Assembly: GCA_028752905.1 (NCBI GenBank)
Contig: JAQNBH010000252.1
Location: 620,001-684,000, forward strand
From: Cladorhizidae sp. MBARI D1340-BT2
Taxonomy: Eukaryota; Porifera; Demospongiae; Poecilosclerida; Cladorhizidae
Reading direction: 5' to 3'
DNA length: 64,000 nucleotides
The notes beneath the pieces are model-generated. The model worked only from the letters and a program-made list of their open reading frames with translations, had not been told where the DNA came from and did no database searches. The position numbers and the translations under genes were made by a program. How positions within the stretch are numbered: the stretch's first letter is position 1; every line of letters starts with the position of its first letter. Shown here piece after piece: positions 10,239 to 22,285 of this stretch.

Positions 10239-10240
10239 CC
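10239..10240. other. 11-bp B1 deletion junction (896-bp unit class)
   Basis: gataccaaac joins directly to ctgcacac, with atccatatatt lost. The same junction is found near 11135, 14590, 17139, 20749, 22553, 25265, 56114 and 58825. All nine units also have gtatggac in place of gtaatggac, giving 12 bp less in total. One origin followed by copying is the simplest reading. Confidence 0.85.
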
Positions 10241-11763
10241 TGCACACTTCACTGTATGGACTTGCAAGATAGGTATCTCTCAGTGTTCTCTATCTTGAGC
10301 TAAACATGTTAGCTTCATAGATTCTCCACACTTCACTGAATAGACTTGATATATAGCTCTAAAGGTAGGCCTCTCTCTGTTCTCTCTCTTGATACCAAAC
10401 ATCCGTATATTCTGCATACATAGAATCACAAGATAGGTTTCTCTATGTGTTCTCTATCTTGATGCTAAACAGGTTAGCTTCATAGATTCTCCACACTTCA
10501 CTGTATAAACTTGATATACAGCTATTAAGATAGGTCTCTCCCTGTGCTCTCTGTTGATATCAAACATCCATAATATTCTGCACACTTCACTGTAATGGAC
10601 TTGATATGATTCGAATGATAGGTTTCATTATGTGTTCCCTATCTTGATATTTGCCCTAATTTGGTCTATATGTTTCTCATTTTCCCCCCAAAAATCTTGT
10701 TATTTTGCCGTAAAGCTCATAACTTTTCTACACTTTACCCCAAAAAGATCATTTTTATATCACCGGATAGCCCTTCTAATTATCTGTCTTTTGTACGTGC
10801 CAAAATTTTGAGTACTCTAAGTATTAGCAAGTTATGATGATTTGAAGTGGTAAGGTTTGCGATCTTTCCTGGCGTTTTACAGTTGCCAAAGCGGTGGCCT
10901 GCCAGTGAAAAACCACTACATTTATTGATAATCTGTTGACATGTTGCAGATAAGGGCCTTCTCTATCAGTTGACAAAATCTGGGACTTTGGTCTTGTTAA
11001 TTAGGGCAGTTATGAATTGTACTCTTACTTGATGCTAAACATGTTAGCTTCGTAGATTATCCACACTTCACTGAATAGACTTGATGTATAGCTATTAAGA
11101 TAGGACTCTCTAAGTGCTCTCTCTTGATACCAAACCTGCACACTTCACTGTATGGACTTGCAAGATAGGTATCTCTCAGTGTTCTCTATCTTGAGCTAAA
11201 CATGTTAGCTTCATAGATTCTCCACACTTCACTGAATAGACTTGATATATAGCTCTAAAGGTAGGCCTCTCTCTGTTCTCTCTCTTGATACCAAACATCC
11301 GTATATTCTGCATACATAGAATCACAAGATAGGTTTCTCTATGTGTTCTCTATCTTGATGCTAAACAGGTTAGCTTCATAGATTCTCTACACTTCACTGT
11401 ATAAACTTGATATATAGCTATTAAGATAGGTCTCTCCCTGTGCTCTCTGTTGATATCAAACATCCATAATATTCTGCAAACTTCACTGTAATGGACTTGA
11501 TATGATTCGAATGATAGGTTTCATTATGTGTTCTCTATCTTGATATTTGCCCTAATTTGGTCTATATGTTTCTCATTTTCCCCCCAAAAATCTTGTTATT
11601 TTGCCGTAAAGCTCATAACTTTTCTACACTTTACCTCAAAAAGATCATTTTTATATCACCGGATAGCCCTTCTAATTATCTGTCTTTTGTACGTGCCAAA
11701 ATTTTGAGTACTCTAAGTATTAGCAAGTTATGGTGATTTGAAGTGGTAAGGTTTGCGATCTTT

Positions 11764-12672
11764 CCTGGCGTTTTACAGTTGCCAAAGCGGTGGCCTGCCA
11801 GTGAAAAACCACTACATTTATTGATAATCTGTTGACATGTTGCAGATAAGGGCCTTCTCTATCAGTTGACAAAATCTGGGACTTTGGTCTTGTTAATTAG
11901 GGCAGTTATGAATTGTACTCTTACTTGATGCTAAACATGTTAGCTTCGTAGATTATCCACACTTCACTGAATAGACTTGATGTATAGCTATTAAGATAGG
12001 ACTCTCTAAGTGCTCTCTCTTGATACCAAACATCCATATATTCTGCACACTTCACTGTAATGGACTTGCAAGATAGGTATCTCTCAGTGTTCTCTATCTT
12101 GAGCTAAACATGTTAGCTTCATAGATTCTCCACACTTCACTGAATAGACTTGATATATAGCTCTAAAGGTAGGCCTCTCTCTGTTCTCTCTCTTGATACC
12201 AAACATCCGTATATTCTGCATACATAGAATCACAAGATAGGTTTCTCTATGTGTTCTCTATCTTGATGCTAAACAGGTTAGCTTCATAGATTCTCCACAC
12301 TTCACTGTATAAACTTGATATATAGCTATTAAGATAGGTCTCTCCCTGTGCTCTCTGTTGATATCAAACATCCATAATATTCTGCAAACTTCACTGTAAT
12401 GGACTTGATATGATTCGAATGATAGGTTTCATTATGTGTTCTCTATCTTGATATTTGCACTAATTTGGTCTATATGTTTCTCATTTTCACCCCCAAAAAT
12501 CTTGTTATTTTGCCGTAAAGCTCATAACTTTTCTACACTTTATCCCAAAAAGATCATTTTTATATCACCGAATAGCCCTTCTAATTATCTGTCTTTTGTA
12601 CATGCCAAACTTTTGAGTACTCTAAGTATTAGCAAGTTATGGTGATTTGAAGTGGTAAGGTTTGCGATCTTT
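11764..12672 (+). repeat. Diverged 909-bp monomer (unit 14)
   Basis: Second copy of the variant unit at 7413, displaced by 4,351 bp. The region 12436-12645 encodes the same 69 residues as 8085-8294, so the two copies are very recent duplicates. As there, this is a noncoding satellite frame and not a gene. Confidence 0.85.
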
Positions 12673-13415
12673 CCTGGCGTTTTCCAGTTGCCAAAGCGGT
12701 GGCCTGCCAGTGAAAAACCACTACATTTATTGATAATCTGTTGACTTGTTGCAGATAAGGGCCTTCTCTATCAGTTGACAAAATCTGGGACTTTGGTCTT
12801 GTTAATTAGGGCAGTTATGAATTGTACTCTTACTTGATGCTAAACATGTTAGCTTCGTAGATTATCCACACTTCACTGAATAGACTTGATGTATAGCTAT
12901 TAAGATAGGACTCTCTAAGTGCTCTCTCTTGATACCAAACATCCATATATTCTGCACACTTCACTGTAATGGACTTGCAAGATAGGTATCTCTCAGTGTT
13001 CTCTATCTTGAGCTAAATATGTTAGCTTCATAGATTCTCCACACTTCACTGTATAAACTTGATATATAGCTATTAAGATAGGTCTCTCCCTGTGCTCTCT
13101 GTTGATATCAAACATCCATAATATTCTGCAAACTTCACTGTAATGGACTTGATATGATTCGAATGATAGGTTTCATTATGTGTTCTCTATCTTGATATTT
13201 GCCCTAATTTGGTCTATATGTTTCTCATTTCCCCCCCAAAAATCTTGTTATTTTGCCGTAAAGCTCATAACTTTTCTACACTTTACCCCAAAAAGATAAT
13301 TTTTATATCACCGGATAGCCCTTCTAATTATCTGTCTTTTGTACGTGCCAAAATTTTGAGTACTCTAAGTATTAGCAAGTTATGATGATTTGAAGTGGTA
13401 AGGTTTGCGATCTTT
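12673..13415 (+). repeat. 743-bp deletion unit (unit 15)
   Basis: Counterpart of unit 10 in the second HOR copy. Same A2/A3 junction (shared tract 13021-13051), same taaatatg change, same gttgacttgttg marker near 12742. Confidence 0.9.
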
Positions 13416-16126
13416 CCTGGCGTTTTACAGTTGCCAAAGCGGTGGCCTGCCAGTGAAAAACCACTACATTTATTGATAATCTGTTGACATGTTGCAGATA
13501 AGGGCCTTCTCTATCAGTTGACAAAATCTGGGACTTTGGTCTTGTTAATTAGGGCAGTTATGAATTGTACTCTTACTTGATGCTAAACATGTTAGCTTCG
13601 TAGATTATCCACACTTCACTGAATAGACTTGATGTATAGCTATTAAGATAGGACTCTCTAAGTGCTCTCTCTTGATACCAAACATCCATATATTCTGCAC
13701 ACTTCACTGTATGGACTTGCAAGATAGGTATCTCTCAGTGTTCTCTATCTTGAGCTAAACATGTTAGCTTCATAGATTCTCCACACTTCACTGAATAGAC
13801 TTGATATATAGCTCTAAAGGTAGGCCTCTCTCTGTTCTCTCTCTTGATACCAAACATCCGTATATTCTGCATACATAGAATCACAAGATAGGTTTCTCTA
13901 TGTGTTCTCTATCTTGATGCTAAACAGGTTAGCTTCATAGATTCTCCACACTTCACTGTATAAACTTGATATACAGCTATTAAGATAGGTCTCTCCCTGT
14001 GCTCTCTGTTGATATCAAACATCCATAATATTCTGCACACTTCACTGTAATGGACTTGATATGATTCGAATGATAGGTTTCATTATGTGTTCCCTATCTT
14101 GATATTTGCCCTAATTTGGTCTATATGTTTCTCATTTTCCCCCCAAAAATCTTGTTATTTTGCCGTAAAGCTCATAACTTTTCTACACTTTACCCCAAAA
14201 AGATCATTTTTATATCACCGGATAGCCCTTCTAATTATCTGTCTTTTGTACGTGCCAAAATTTTGAGTACTCTAAGTATTAGCAAGTTATGATGATTTGA
14301 AGTGGTAAGGTTTGCGATCTTTCCTGGCGTTTTACAGTTGCCAAAGCGGTGGCCTGCCAGTGAAAAACCACTACATTTATTGATAATCTGTTGACATGTT
14401 GCAGATAAGGGCCTTCTCTATCAGTTGACAAAATCTGGGACTTTGGTCTTGTTAATTAGGGCAGTTATGAATTGTACTCTTACTTGATGCTAAACATGTT
14501 AGCTTCGTAGATTATCCACACTTCACTGAATAGACTTGATGTATAGCTATTAAGATAGGACTCTCTAAGTGCTCTCTCTTGATACCAAACCTGCACACTT
14601 CACTGTATGGACTTGCAAGATAGGTATCTCTCAGTGTTCTCTATCTTGAGCTAAACATGTTAGCTTCATAGATTCTCCACACTTCACTGAATAGACTTGA
14701 TATATAGCTCTAAAGGTAGGCCTCTCTCTGTTCTCTCTCTTGATACCAAACATCCGTATATTCTGCATACATAGAATCACAAGATAGGTTTCTCTATGTG
14801 TTCTCTATCTTGATGCTAAACAGGTTAGCTTCATAGATTCTCCACACTTCACTGTATAAACTTGATATACAGCTATTAAGATAGGTCTCTCCCTGTGCTC
14901 TCTGTTGATATCAAACATCCATAATATTCTGCACACTTCACTGTAATGGACTTGATATGATTCGAATGATAGGTTTCATTATGTGTTCTCTATCTTGATA
15001 TTTGCCCTAATTTGGTCTATATGTTTCTCATTTCCCCCCCAAAAATCTTGTTATTTTGCCGTAAAGCTCATAACTTTTCTACACTTTACCCAAAAAAGAT
15101 AATTTTTATATCACCGGATAGCCCTTCTAATTATCTGTCTTTTGTACGTGCCAAAATTTTGAGTACTCTAAGTATTAGCAAGTTATGGTGATTTGAAGTG
15201 GTAAGGTTTGCGATCTTTCCTGGCGTTTTCCAGTTGCCAAAGCGGTGGCCTGCCAGTGAAAAACCACTACATTTATTGATAATCTGTTGACATGTTGCAG
15301 ATAAGGGCCTTCTCTATCAGTTGACAAAATCTGGGACTTTGGTCTTGTTAATTAGGGCAGTTATGAATTGTACTCTTACTTGATGCTAAACATGTTAGCT
15401 TCGTAGATTATCCACACTTCACTGAATAGACTTGATGTATAGCTATTAAGATAGGACTCTCTAAGTGCTCTCTCTTGATACCAAACATCCATATATTCTG
15501 CACACTTCACTGTAATGGACTTGCAAGATAGGTATCTCTCAGTGTTCTCTATCTTGAGCTAAACATGTTAGCTTCATAGATTCTCCACACTTCACTGAAT
15601 AGACTTGATATATAGCTCTAAAGGTAGGCCTCTCTCTGTTCTCTCTCTTGATACCAAACATCCGTATATTCTGCATACATAGAATCACAAGATAGGTTTC
15701 TCTATGTGTTCTCTATCTTGATGCTAAACAGGTTAGCTTCATAGATTCTCTACACTTCACTGTATAAACTTGATATATAGCTATTAAGATAGGTCTCTCC
15801 CTGTGCTCTCTGTTGATATCAAACATCCATAATATTCTGCAAACTTCACTGTAATGGACTTGATATGATTCGAATGATAGGTTTCATTATGTGTTCTCTA
15901 TCTTGATATTTGCCCTAATTTGGTCTATATGTTTCTCATTTTCCCCCCAAAAATCTTGTTATTTTGCCGTAAAGCTCATAACTTTTCTACACTTTACCTC
16001 AAAAAGATCATTTTTATATCACCGGATAGCCCTTCTAATTATCTGTCTTTTGTACGTGCCAAAATTTTGAGTACTCTAAGTATTAGCAAGTTATGGTGAT
16101 TTGAAGTGGTAAGGTTTGCGATCTTT

Positions 16127-16861
16127 CCTGGCGTTTTCCAGTTGCCAAAGCGGTGGCCTGCCAGTGAAAAACCACTACATTTATTGATAATCTGTTGACA
16201 TGTTGCAGATAAGGGCCTTCTCTATCAGTTGACAAAATCTGGGACTTTGGTCTTGTTAATTAGGGCAGTTATGAATTGTACTCTTACTTGATGCTAAACA
16301 TGTTAGCTTCATAGATTCTCCACACTTCACTGAATAGACTTGATATATAGCTCTAAAGGTAGGCCTCTCTCTGTTCTCTCTCTTGATACCAAACATCCGT
16401 ATATTCTGCATACATAGAATCACAAGATAGGTTTCTCTATGTGTTCTCTATCTTGATGCTAAACAGGTTAGCTTCATAGATTCTCCACACTTCACTGTAT
16501 AAACTTGATATACAGCTATTAAGATAGGTCTCTCCCTGTGCTCTCTGTTGATATCAAACATCCATAATATTCTGCACACTTCACTGTAATGGACTTGATA
16601 TGATTCGAATGATAGGTTTCATTATGTGTTCTCTATCTTGATATTTGCCCTAATTTGGTCTATATGTTTCTCATTTCCCCCCCAAAAATCTTGTTATTTT
16701 GCCGTAAAGCTCATAACTTTTCTACACTTTACCCAAAAAAGATAATTTTTATATCACCGGATAGCCCTTCTAATTATCTGTCTTTTGTACGTGCCAAAAT
16801 TTTGAGTACTCTAAGTATTAGCAAGTTATGATGATTTGAAGTGGTAAGGTTTGCGATCTTT
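16127..16861 (+). repeat. 735-bp deletion unit (unit 19), unique
   Basis: About 173 bp shorter than a full unit, with a different junction from the 743-bp class. cttgatgctaaacatg of A1 passes directly into atagattctccac of A2, so the rest of A1, all of B1 and the start of A2 are missing. The 18-bp tract shared by both parents, gctaaacatgttagcttc (16293-16310), contains the near-palindrome. The only unit of its kind in the window. Confidence 0.92.
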
Positions 16862-19800
16862 CCTGGCGTTTTACAGTTGCCAAAGCGGTGGCCTGCCAGT
16901 GAAAAACCACTACATTTATTGATAATCTGTTGACATGTTGCAGATAAGGGCCTTCTCTATCAGTTGACAAAATCTGGGACTTTGGTCTTGTTAATTAGGG
17001 CAGTTATGAATTGTACTCTTACTTGATGCTAAACATGTTAGCTTCGTAGATTATCCACACTTCACTGAATAGACTTGATGTATAGCTATTAAGATAGGAC
17101 TCTCTAAGTGCTCTCTCTTGATACCAAACCTGCACACTTCACTGTATGGACTTGCAAGATAGGTATCTCTCAGTGTTCTCTATCTTGAGCTAAACATGTT
17201 AGCTTCATAGATTCTCCACACTTCACTGAATAGACTTGATATATAGCTCTAAAGGTAGGCCTCTCTCTGTTCTCTCTCTTGATACCAAACATCCGTATAT
17301 TCTGCATACATAGAATCACAAGATAGGTTTCTCTATGTGTTCTCTATCTTGATGCTAAACAGGTTAGCTTCATAGATTCTCCACACTTCACTGTATAAAC
17401 TTGATATACAGCTATTAAGATAGGTCTCTCCCTGTGCTCTCTGTTGATATCAAACATCCATAATATTCTGCACACTTCACTGTAATGGACTTGATATGAT
17501 TCGAATGATAGGTTTCATTATGTGTTCTCTATCTTGATATTTGCCCTAATTTGGTCTATATGTTTCTCATTTTCCCCCCAAAAATCTTGTTATTTTGCCG
17601 TAAAGCTCATAACTTTTCTACACTTTACCCAAAAAAGATAATTTTTATATCACCGGATAGCCCTTCTAATTATCTGTCTTTTGTACGTGCCAAAATTTTG
17701 AGTACTCTAAGTATTAGCAAGTTATGGTGATTTGAAGTGGTAAGGTTTGCGATCTTTCCTGGCGTTTTCCAGTTGCCAAAGCGGTGGCCTGCCAGTGAAA
17801 AACCACTACATTTATTGATAATCTGTTGACATGTTGCAGATAAGGGCCTTCTCTATCAGTTGACAAAATCTGGGACTTTGGTCTTGTTAATTAGGGCAGT
17901 TATGAATTGTACTCTTACTTGATGCTAAACATGTTAGCTTCGTAGATTATCCACACTTCACTGAATAGACTTGATGTATAGCTATTAAGATAGGACTCTC
18001 TAAGTGCTCTCTCTTGATACCAAACATCCATATATTCTGCACACTTCACTGTAATGGACTTGCAAGATAGGTATCTCTCAGTGTTCTCTATCTTGAGCTA
18101 AACATGTTAGCTTCATAGATTCTCCACACTTCACTGAATAGACTTGATATATAGCTCTAAAGGTAGGCCTCTCTCTGTTCTCTCTCTTGATACCAAACAT
18201 CCGTATATTCTGCATACATAGAATCACAAGATAGGTTTCTCTATGTGTTCTCTATCTTGATGCTAAACAGGTTAGCTTCATAGATTCTCTACACTTCACT
18301 GTATAAACTTGATATATAGCTATTAAGATAGGTCTCTCCCTGTGCTCTCTGTTGATATCAAACATCCATAATATTCTGCAAACTTCACTGTAATGGACTT
18401 GATATGATTCGAATGATAGGTTTCATTATGTGTTCTCTATCTTGATATTTGCCCTAATTTGGTCTATATGTTTCTCATTTTCCCCCCAAAAATCTTGTTA
18501 TTTTGCCGTAAAGCTCATAACTTTTCTACACTTTACCTCAAAAAGATCATTTTTATATCACCGGATAGCCCTTCTAATTATCTGTCTTTTGTACGTGCCA
18601 AAATTTTGAGTACTCTAAGTATTAGCAAGTTATGGTGATTTGAAGTGGTAAGGTTTGCGATCTTTCCTGGCGTTTTCCAGTTGCCAAAGCGGTGGCCTGC
18701 CAGTGAAAAACCACTACATTTATTGATAATCTGTTGACATGTTGCAGATAAGGGCCTTCTCTATCAGTTGACAAAATCTGGGACTTTGGTCTTGTTAATT
18801 AGGGCAGTTATGAATTGTACTCTTACTTGATGCTAAACATGTTAGCTTCGTAGATTATCCACACTTCACTGAATAGACTTGATGTATAGCTATTAAGATA
18901 GGACTCTCTAAGTGCTCTCTCTTGATACCAAACATCCATATATTCTGCACACTTCACTGTAATGGACTTGCAAGATAGGTATCTCTCAGTGTTCTCTATC
19001 TTGAGCTAAACATGTTAGCTTCATAGATTCTCCACACTTCACTGAATAGACTTGATATATAGCTCTAAAGGTAGGCCTCTCTCTGTTCTCTCTCTTGATA
19101 CCAAACATCCGTATATTCTGCATACATAGAATCACAAGATAGGTTTCTCTATGTGTTCTCTATCTTGATGCTAAACAGGTTAGCTTCATAGATTCTCTAC
19201 ACTTCACTGTATAAACTTGATATATAGCTATTAAGATAGGTCTCTCCCTGTGCTCTCTGTTGATATCAAACATCCATAATATTCTGCAAACTTCACTGTA
19301 ATGGACTTGATATGATTCGAATGATAGGTTTCATTATGTGTTCTCTATCTTGATATTTGCCCTAATTTGGTCTATATGTTTCTCATTTTCCCCCCAAAAA
19401 TCTTGTTATTTTGCCGTAAAGCTCATAACTTTTCTACACTTTACCCCAAAAAGATCATTTTTATATCACCGGATAGCCCTTCTAATTATCTGTCTTTTGT
19501 ACGTGCCAAAATTTTGAGTACTCTAAGTATTAGCAAGTTATGGTGATTTGAAGTGGTAAGGTTTGCGATCTTTCCTGGCGTTTTCCAGTTGCCAAAGCGG
19601 TGGCCTGCCAGTGAAAAACCACTACATTTATTGATAATCTGTTGACATGTTGCAGATAAGGGCCTTCTCTATCAGTTGACAAAATGTGGGACTTTGGTCT
19701 TGTTAATTAGGGCAGTTATGAATTGTACTCTTACTTGATGCTAAACATGTTAGCTTCGTAGATTATCCACACTTCACTGAATAGACTTGATGTATAGCTA

Positions 19801-22285
19801 TTAAGATAGGACTCTCTAAGTGCTCTCTCTTGATACCAAACATCCATATATTCTGCACACTTCACTGTAATGGACTTGCAAGATAGGTATCTCTCAGTGT
19901 TCTCTATCTTGAGCTAAACATGTTAGCTTCATAGATTCTCCACACTTCACTGAATAGACTTGATATATAGCTCTAAAGGTAGGCCTCTCTCTGTTCTCTC
20001 TCTTGATACCAAACATCCGTATATTCTGCATACATAGAATCACAAGATAGGTTTCTCTATGTGTTCTCTATCTTGATGCTAAACAGGTTAGCTTCATAGA
20101 TTCTCTACACTTCACTGTATAAACTTGATATATAGCTATTAAGATAGGTCTCTCCCTGTGCTCTCTGTTGATATCAAACATCCATAATATTCTGCAAACT
20201 TCACTGTAATGGACTTGATATGATTCGAATGATAGGTTTCATTATGTGTTCTCTATCTTGATATTTGCCCTAATTTGGTCTATATGTTTCTCATTTTCCC
20301 CCCAAAAATCTTGTTATTTTGCCGTAAAGCTCATAACTTTTCTACACTTTACCCCAAAAAGATCATTTTTATATCACCGGATAGCCCTTCTAATTATCTG
20401 TCTTTTGTACGTGCCAAAATTTTGAGTACTCTAAGTATTAGCAAGTTATGATGATTTGAAGTGGTAAGGTTTGCGATCTTTCCTGGCGTTTTACAGTTGC
20501 CAAAGCGGTGGCCTGCCAGTGAAAAACCACTACATTTATTGATAATCTGTTGACATGTTGCAGATAAGGGCCTTCTCTATCAGTTGACAAAATCTGGGAC
20601 TTTGGTCTTGTTAATTAGGGCAGTTATGAATTGTACTCTTACTTGATGCTAAACATGTTAGCTTCGTAGATTATCCACACTTCACTGAATAGACTTGATG
20701 TATAGCTATTAAGATAGGACTCTCTAAGTGCTCTCTCTTGATACCAAACCTGCACACTTCACTGTATGGACTTGCAAGATAGGTATCTCTCAGTGTTCTC
20801 TATCTTGAGCTAAACATGTTAGCTTCATAGATTCTCCACACTTCACTGAATAGACTTGATATATAGCTCTAAAGGTAGGCCTCTCTCTGTTCTCTCTCTT
20901 GATACCAAACATCCGTATATTCTGCATACATAGAATCACAAGATAGGTTTCTCTATGTGTTCTCTATCTTGATGCTAAACAGGTTAGCTTCATAGATTCT
21001 CCACACTTCACTGTATAAACTTGATATACAGCTATTAAGATAGGTCTCTCCCTGTGCTCTCTGTTGATATCAAACATCCATAATATTCTGCACACTTCAC
21101 TGTAATGGACTTGATATGATTCGAATGATAGGTTTCATTATGTGTTCTCTATCTTGATATTTGCCCTAATTTGGTCTATATGTTTCTCATTTTCCCCCCA
21201 AAAATCTTGTTATTTTGCCGTAAAGCTCATAACTTTTCTACACTTTACCCAAAAAAGATAATTTTTATATCACCGGATAGCCCTTCTAATTATCTGTCTT
21301 TTGTACGTGCCAAAATTTTGAGTACTCTAAGTATTAGCAAGTTATGGTGATTTGAAGTGGTAAGGTTTGCGATCTTTCCTGGCGTTTTCCAGTTGCCAAA
21401 GCGGTGGCCTGCCAGTGAAAAACCACTACATTTATTGATAATCTGTTGACATGTTGCAGATAAGGGCCTTCTCTATCAGTTGACAAAATCTGGGACTTTG
21501 GTCTTGTTAATTAGGGCAGTTATGAATTGTACTCTTACTTGATGCTAAACATGTTAGCTTCGTAGATTATCCACACTTCACTGAATAGACTTGATGTATA
21601 GCTATTAAGATAGGACTCTCTAAGTGCTCTCTCTTGATACCAAACATCCATATATTCTGCACACTTCACTGTAATGGACTTGCAAGATAGGTATCTCTCA
21701 GTGTTCTCTATCTTGAGCTAAACATGTTAGCTTCATAGATTCTCCACACTTCACTGAATAGACTTGATATATAGCTCTAAAGGTAGGCCTCTCTCTGTTC
21801 TCTCTCTTGATACCAAACATCCGTATATTCTGCATACATAGAATCACAAGATAGGTTTCTCTATGTGTTCTCTATCTTGATGCTAAACAGGTTAGCTTCA
21901 TAGATTCTCTACACTTCACTGTATAAACTTGATATATAGCTATTAAGATAGGTCTCTCCCTGTGCTCTCTGTTGATATCAAACATCCATAATATTCTGCA
22001 AACTTCACTGTAATGGACTTGATATGATTCGAATGATAGGTTTCATTATGTGTTCTCTATCTTGATATTTGCCCTAATTTGGTCTATATGTTTCTCATTT
22101 TCCCCCCAAAAATCTTGTTATTTTGCCGTAAAGCTCATAACTTTTCTACACTTTACCCCAAAAAGATCATTTTTATATCACCGGATAGCCCTTCTAATTA
22201 TCTGTCTTTTGTACGTGCCAAAATTTTGAGTACTCTAAGTATTAGCAAGTTATGGTGATTTGAAGTGGTAAGGTTTGCGATCTTT
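16862..22285 (+). repeat. Array block: units 20-25
   Basis: Unit starts: 16862 (896), 17758, 18666, 19574 (908 each), 20482 (896), 21378 (908). Units 21-23 and 25 carry ctctacac near 18286, 19194, 20102 and 21906. Units 20 and 24 have the B1 11-bp deletion. A private change aaaatgtgggac is seen near 19682. Unit 21 shares ttacctcaaaa with units 13 and 18. Confidence 0.88.

Larger units (their letters stand above)
7413..11763 (+). repeat. Five-unit HOR, copy 1 (4,351 bp)
   Basis: Units 9-13 start at 7413 (909), 8322 (743), 9065 (907), 9972 (896) and 10868 (896). The length order 909-743-907-896 recurs from 11764, and the anchors at 8322 and 12673 are 4,351 bp apart. Unit 9 is the diverged variant unit described separately. 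Unit 13 carries ctctacac near 11385 and ttacctcaaaa near 11632. Confidence 0.85.
11764..16126 (+). repeat. Five-unit HOR, copy 2 (4,363 bp, altered last unit)
   Basis: Units 14-18 start at 11764 (909), 12673 (743), 13416 (907), 14323 (896) and 15219 (908). They reproduce copy 1 except near the end. The end of unit 17 and start of unit 18 carry different markers (poly-C and acccaaaaaagataa forms, ttttccag), and unit 18 is full length in B1 where unit 13 has the 11-bp deletion. The end of unit 18 again matches unit 13 (ctctacac near 15747, ttacctcaaaa near 15995). This patchwork suggests gene conversion or double exchange inside the copy. Confidence 0.85.
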
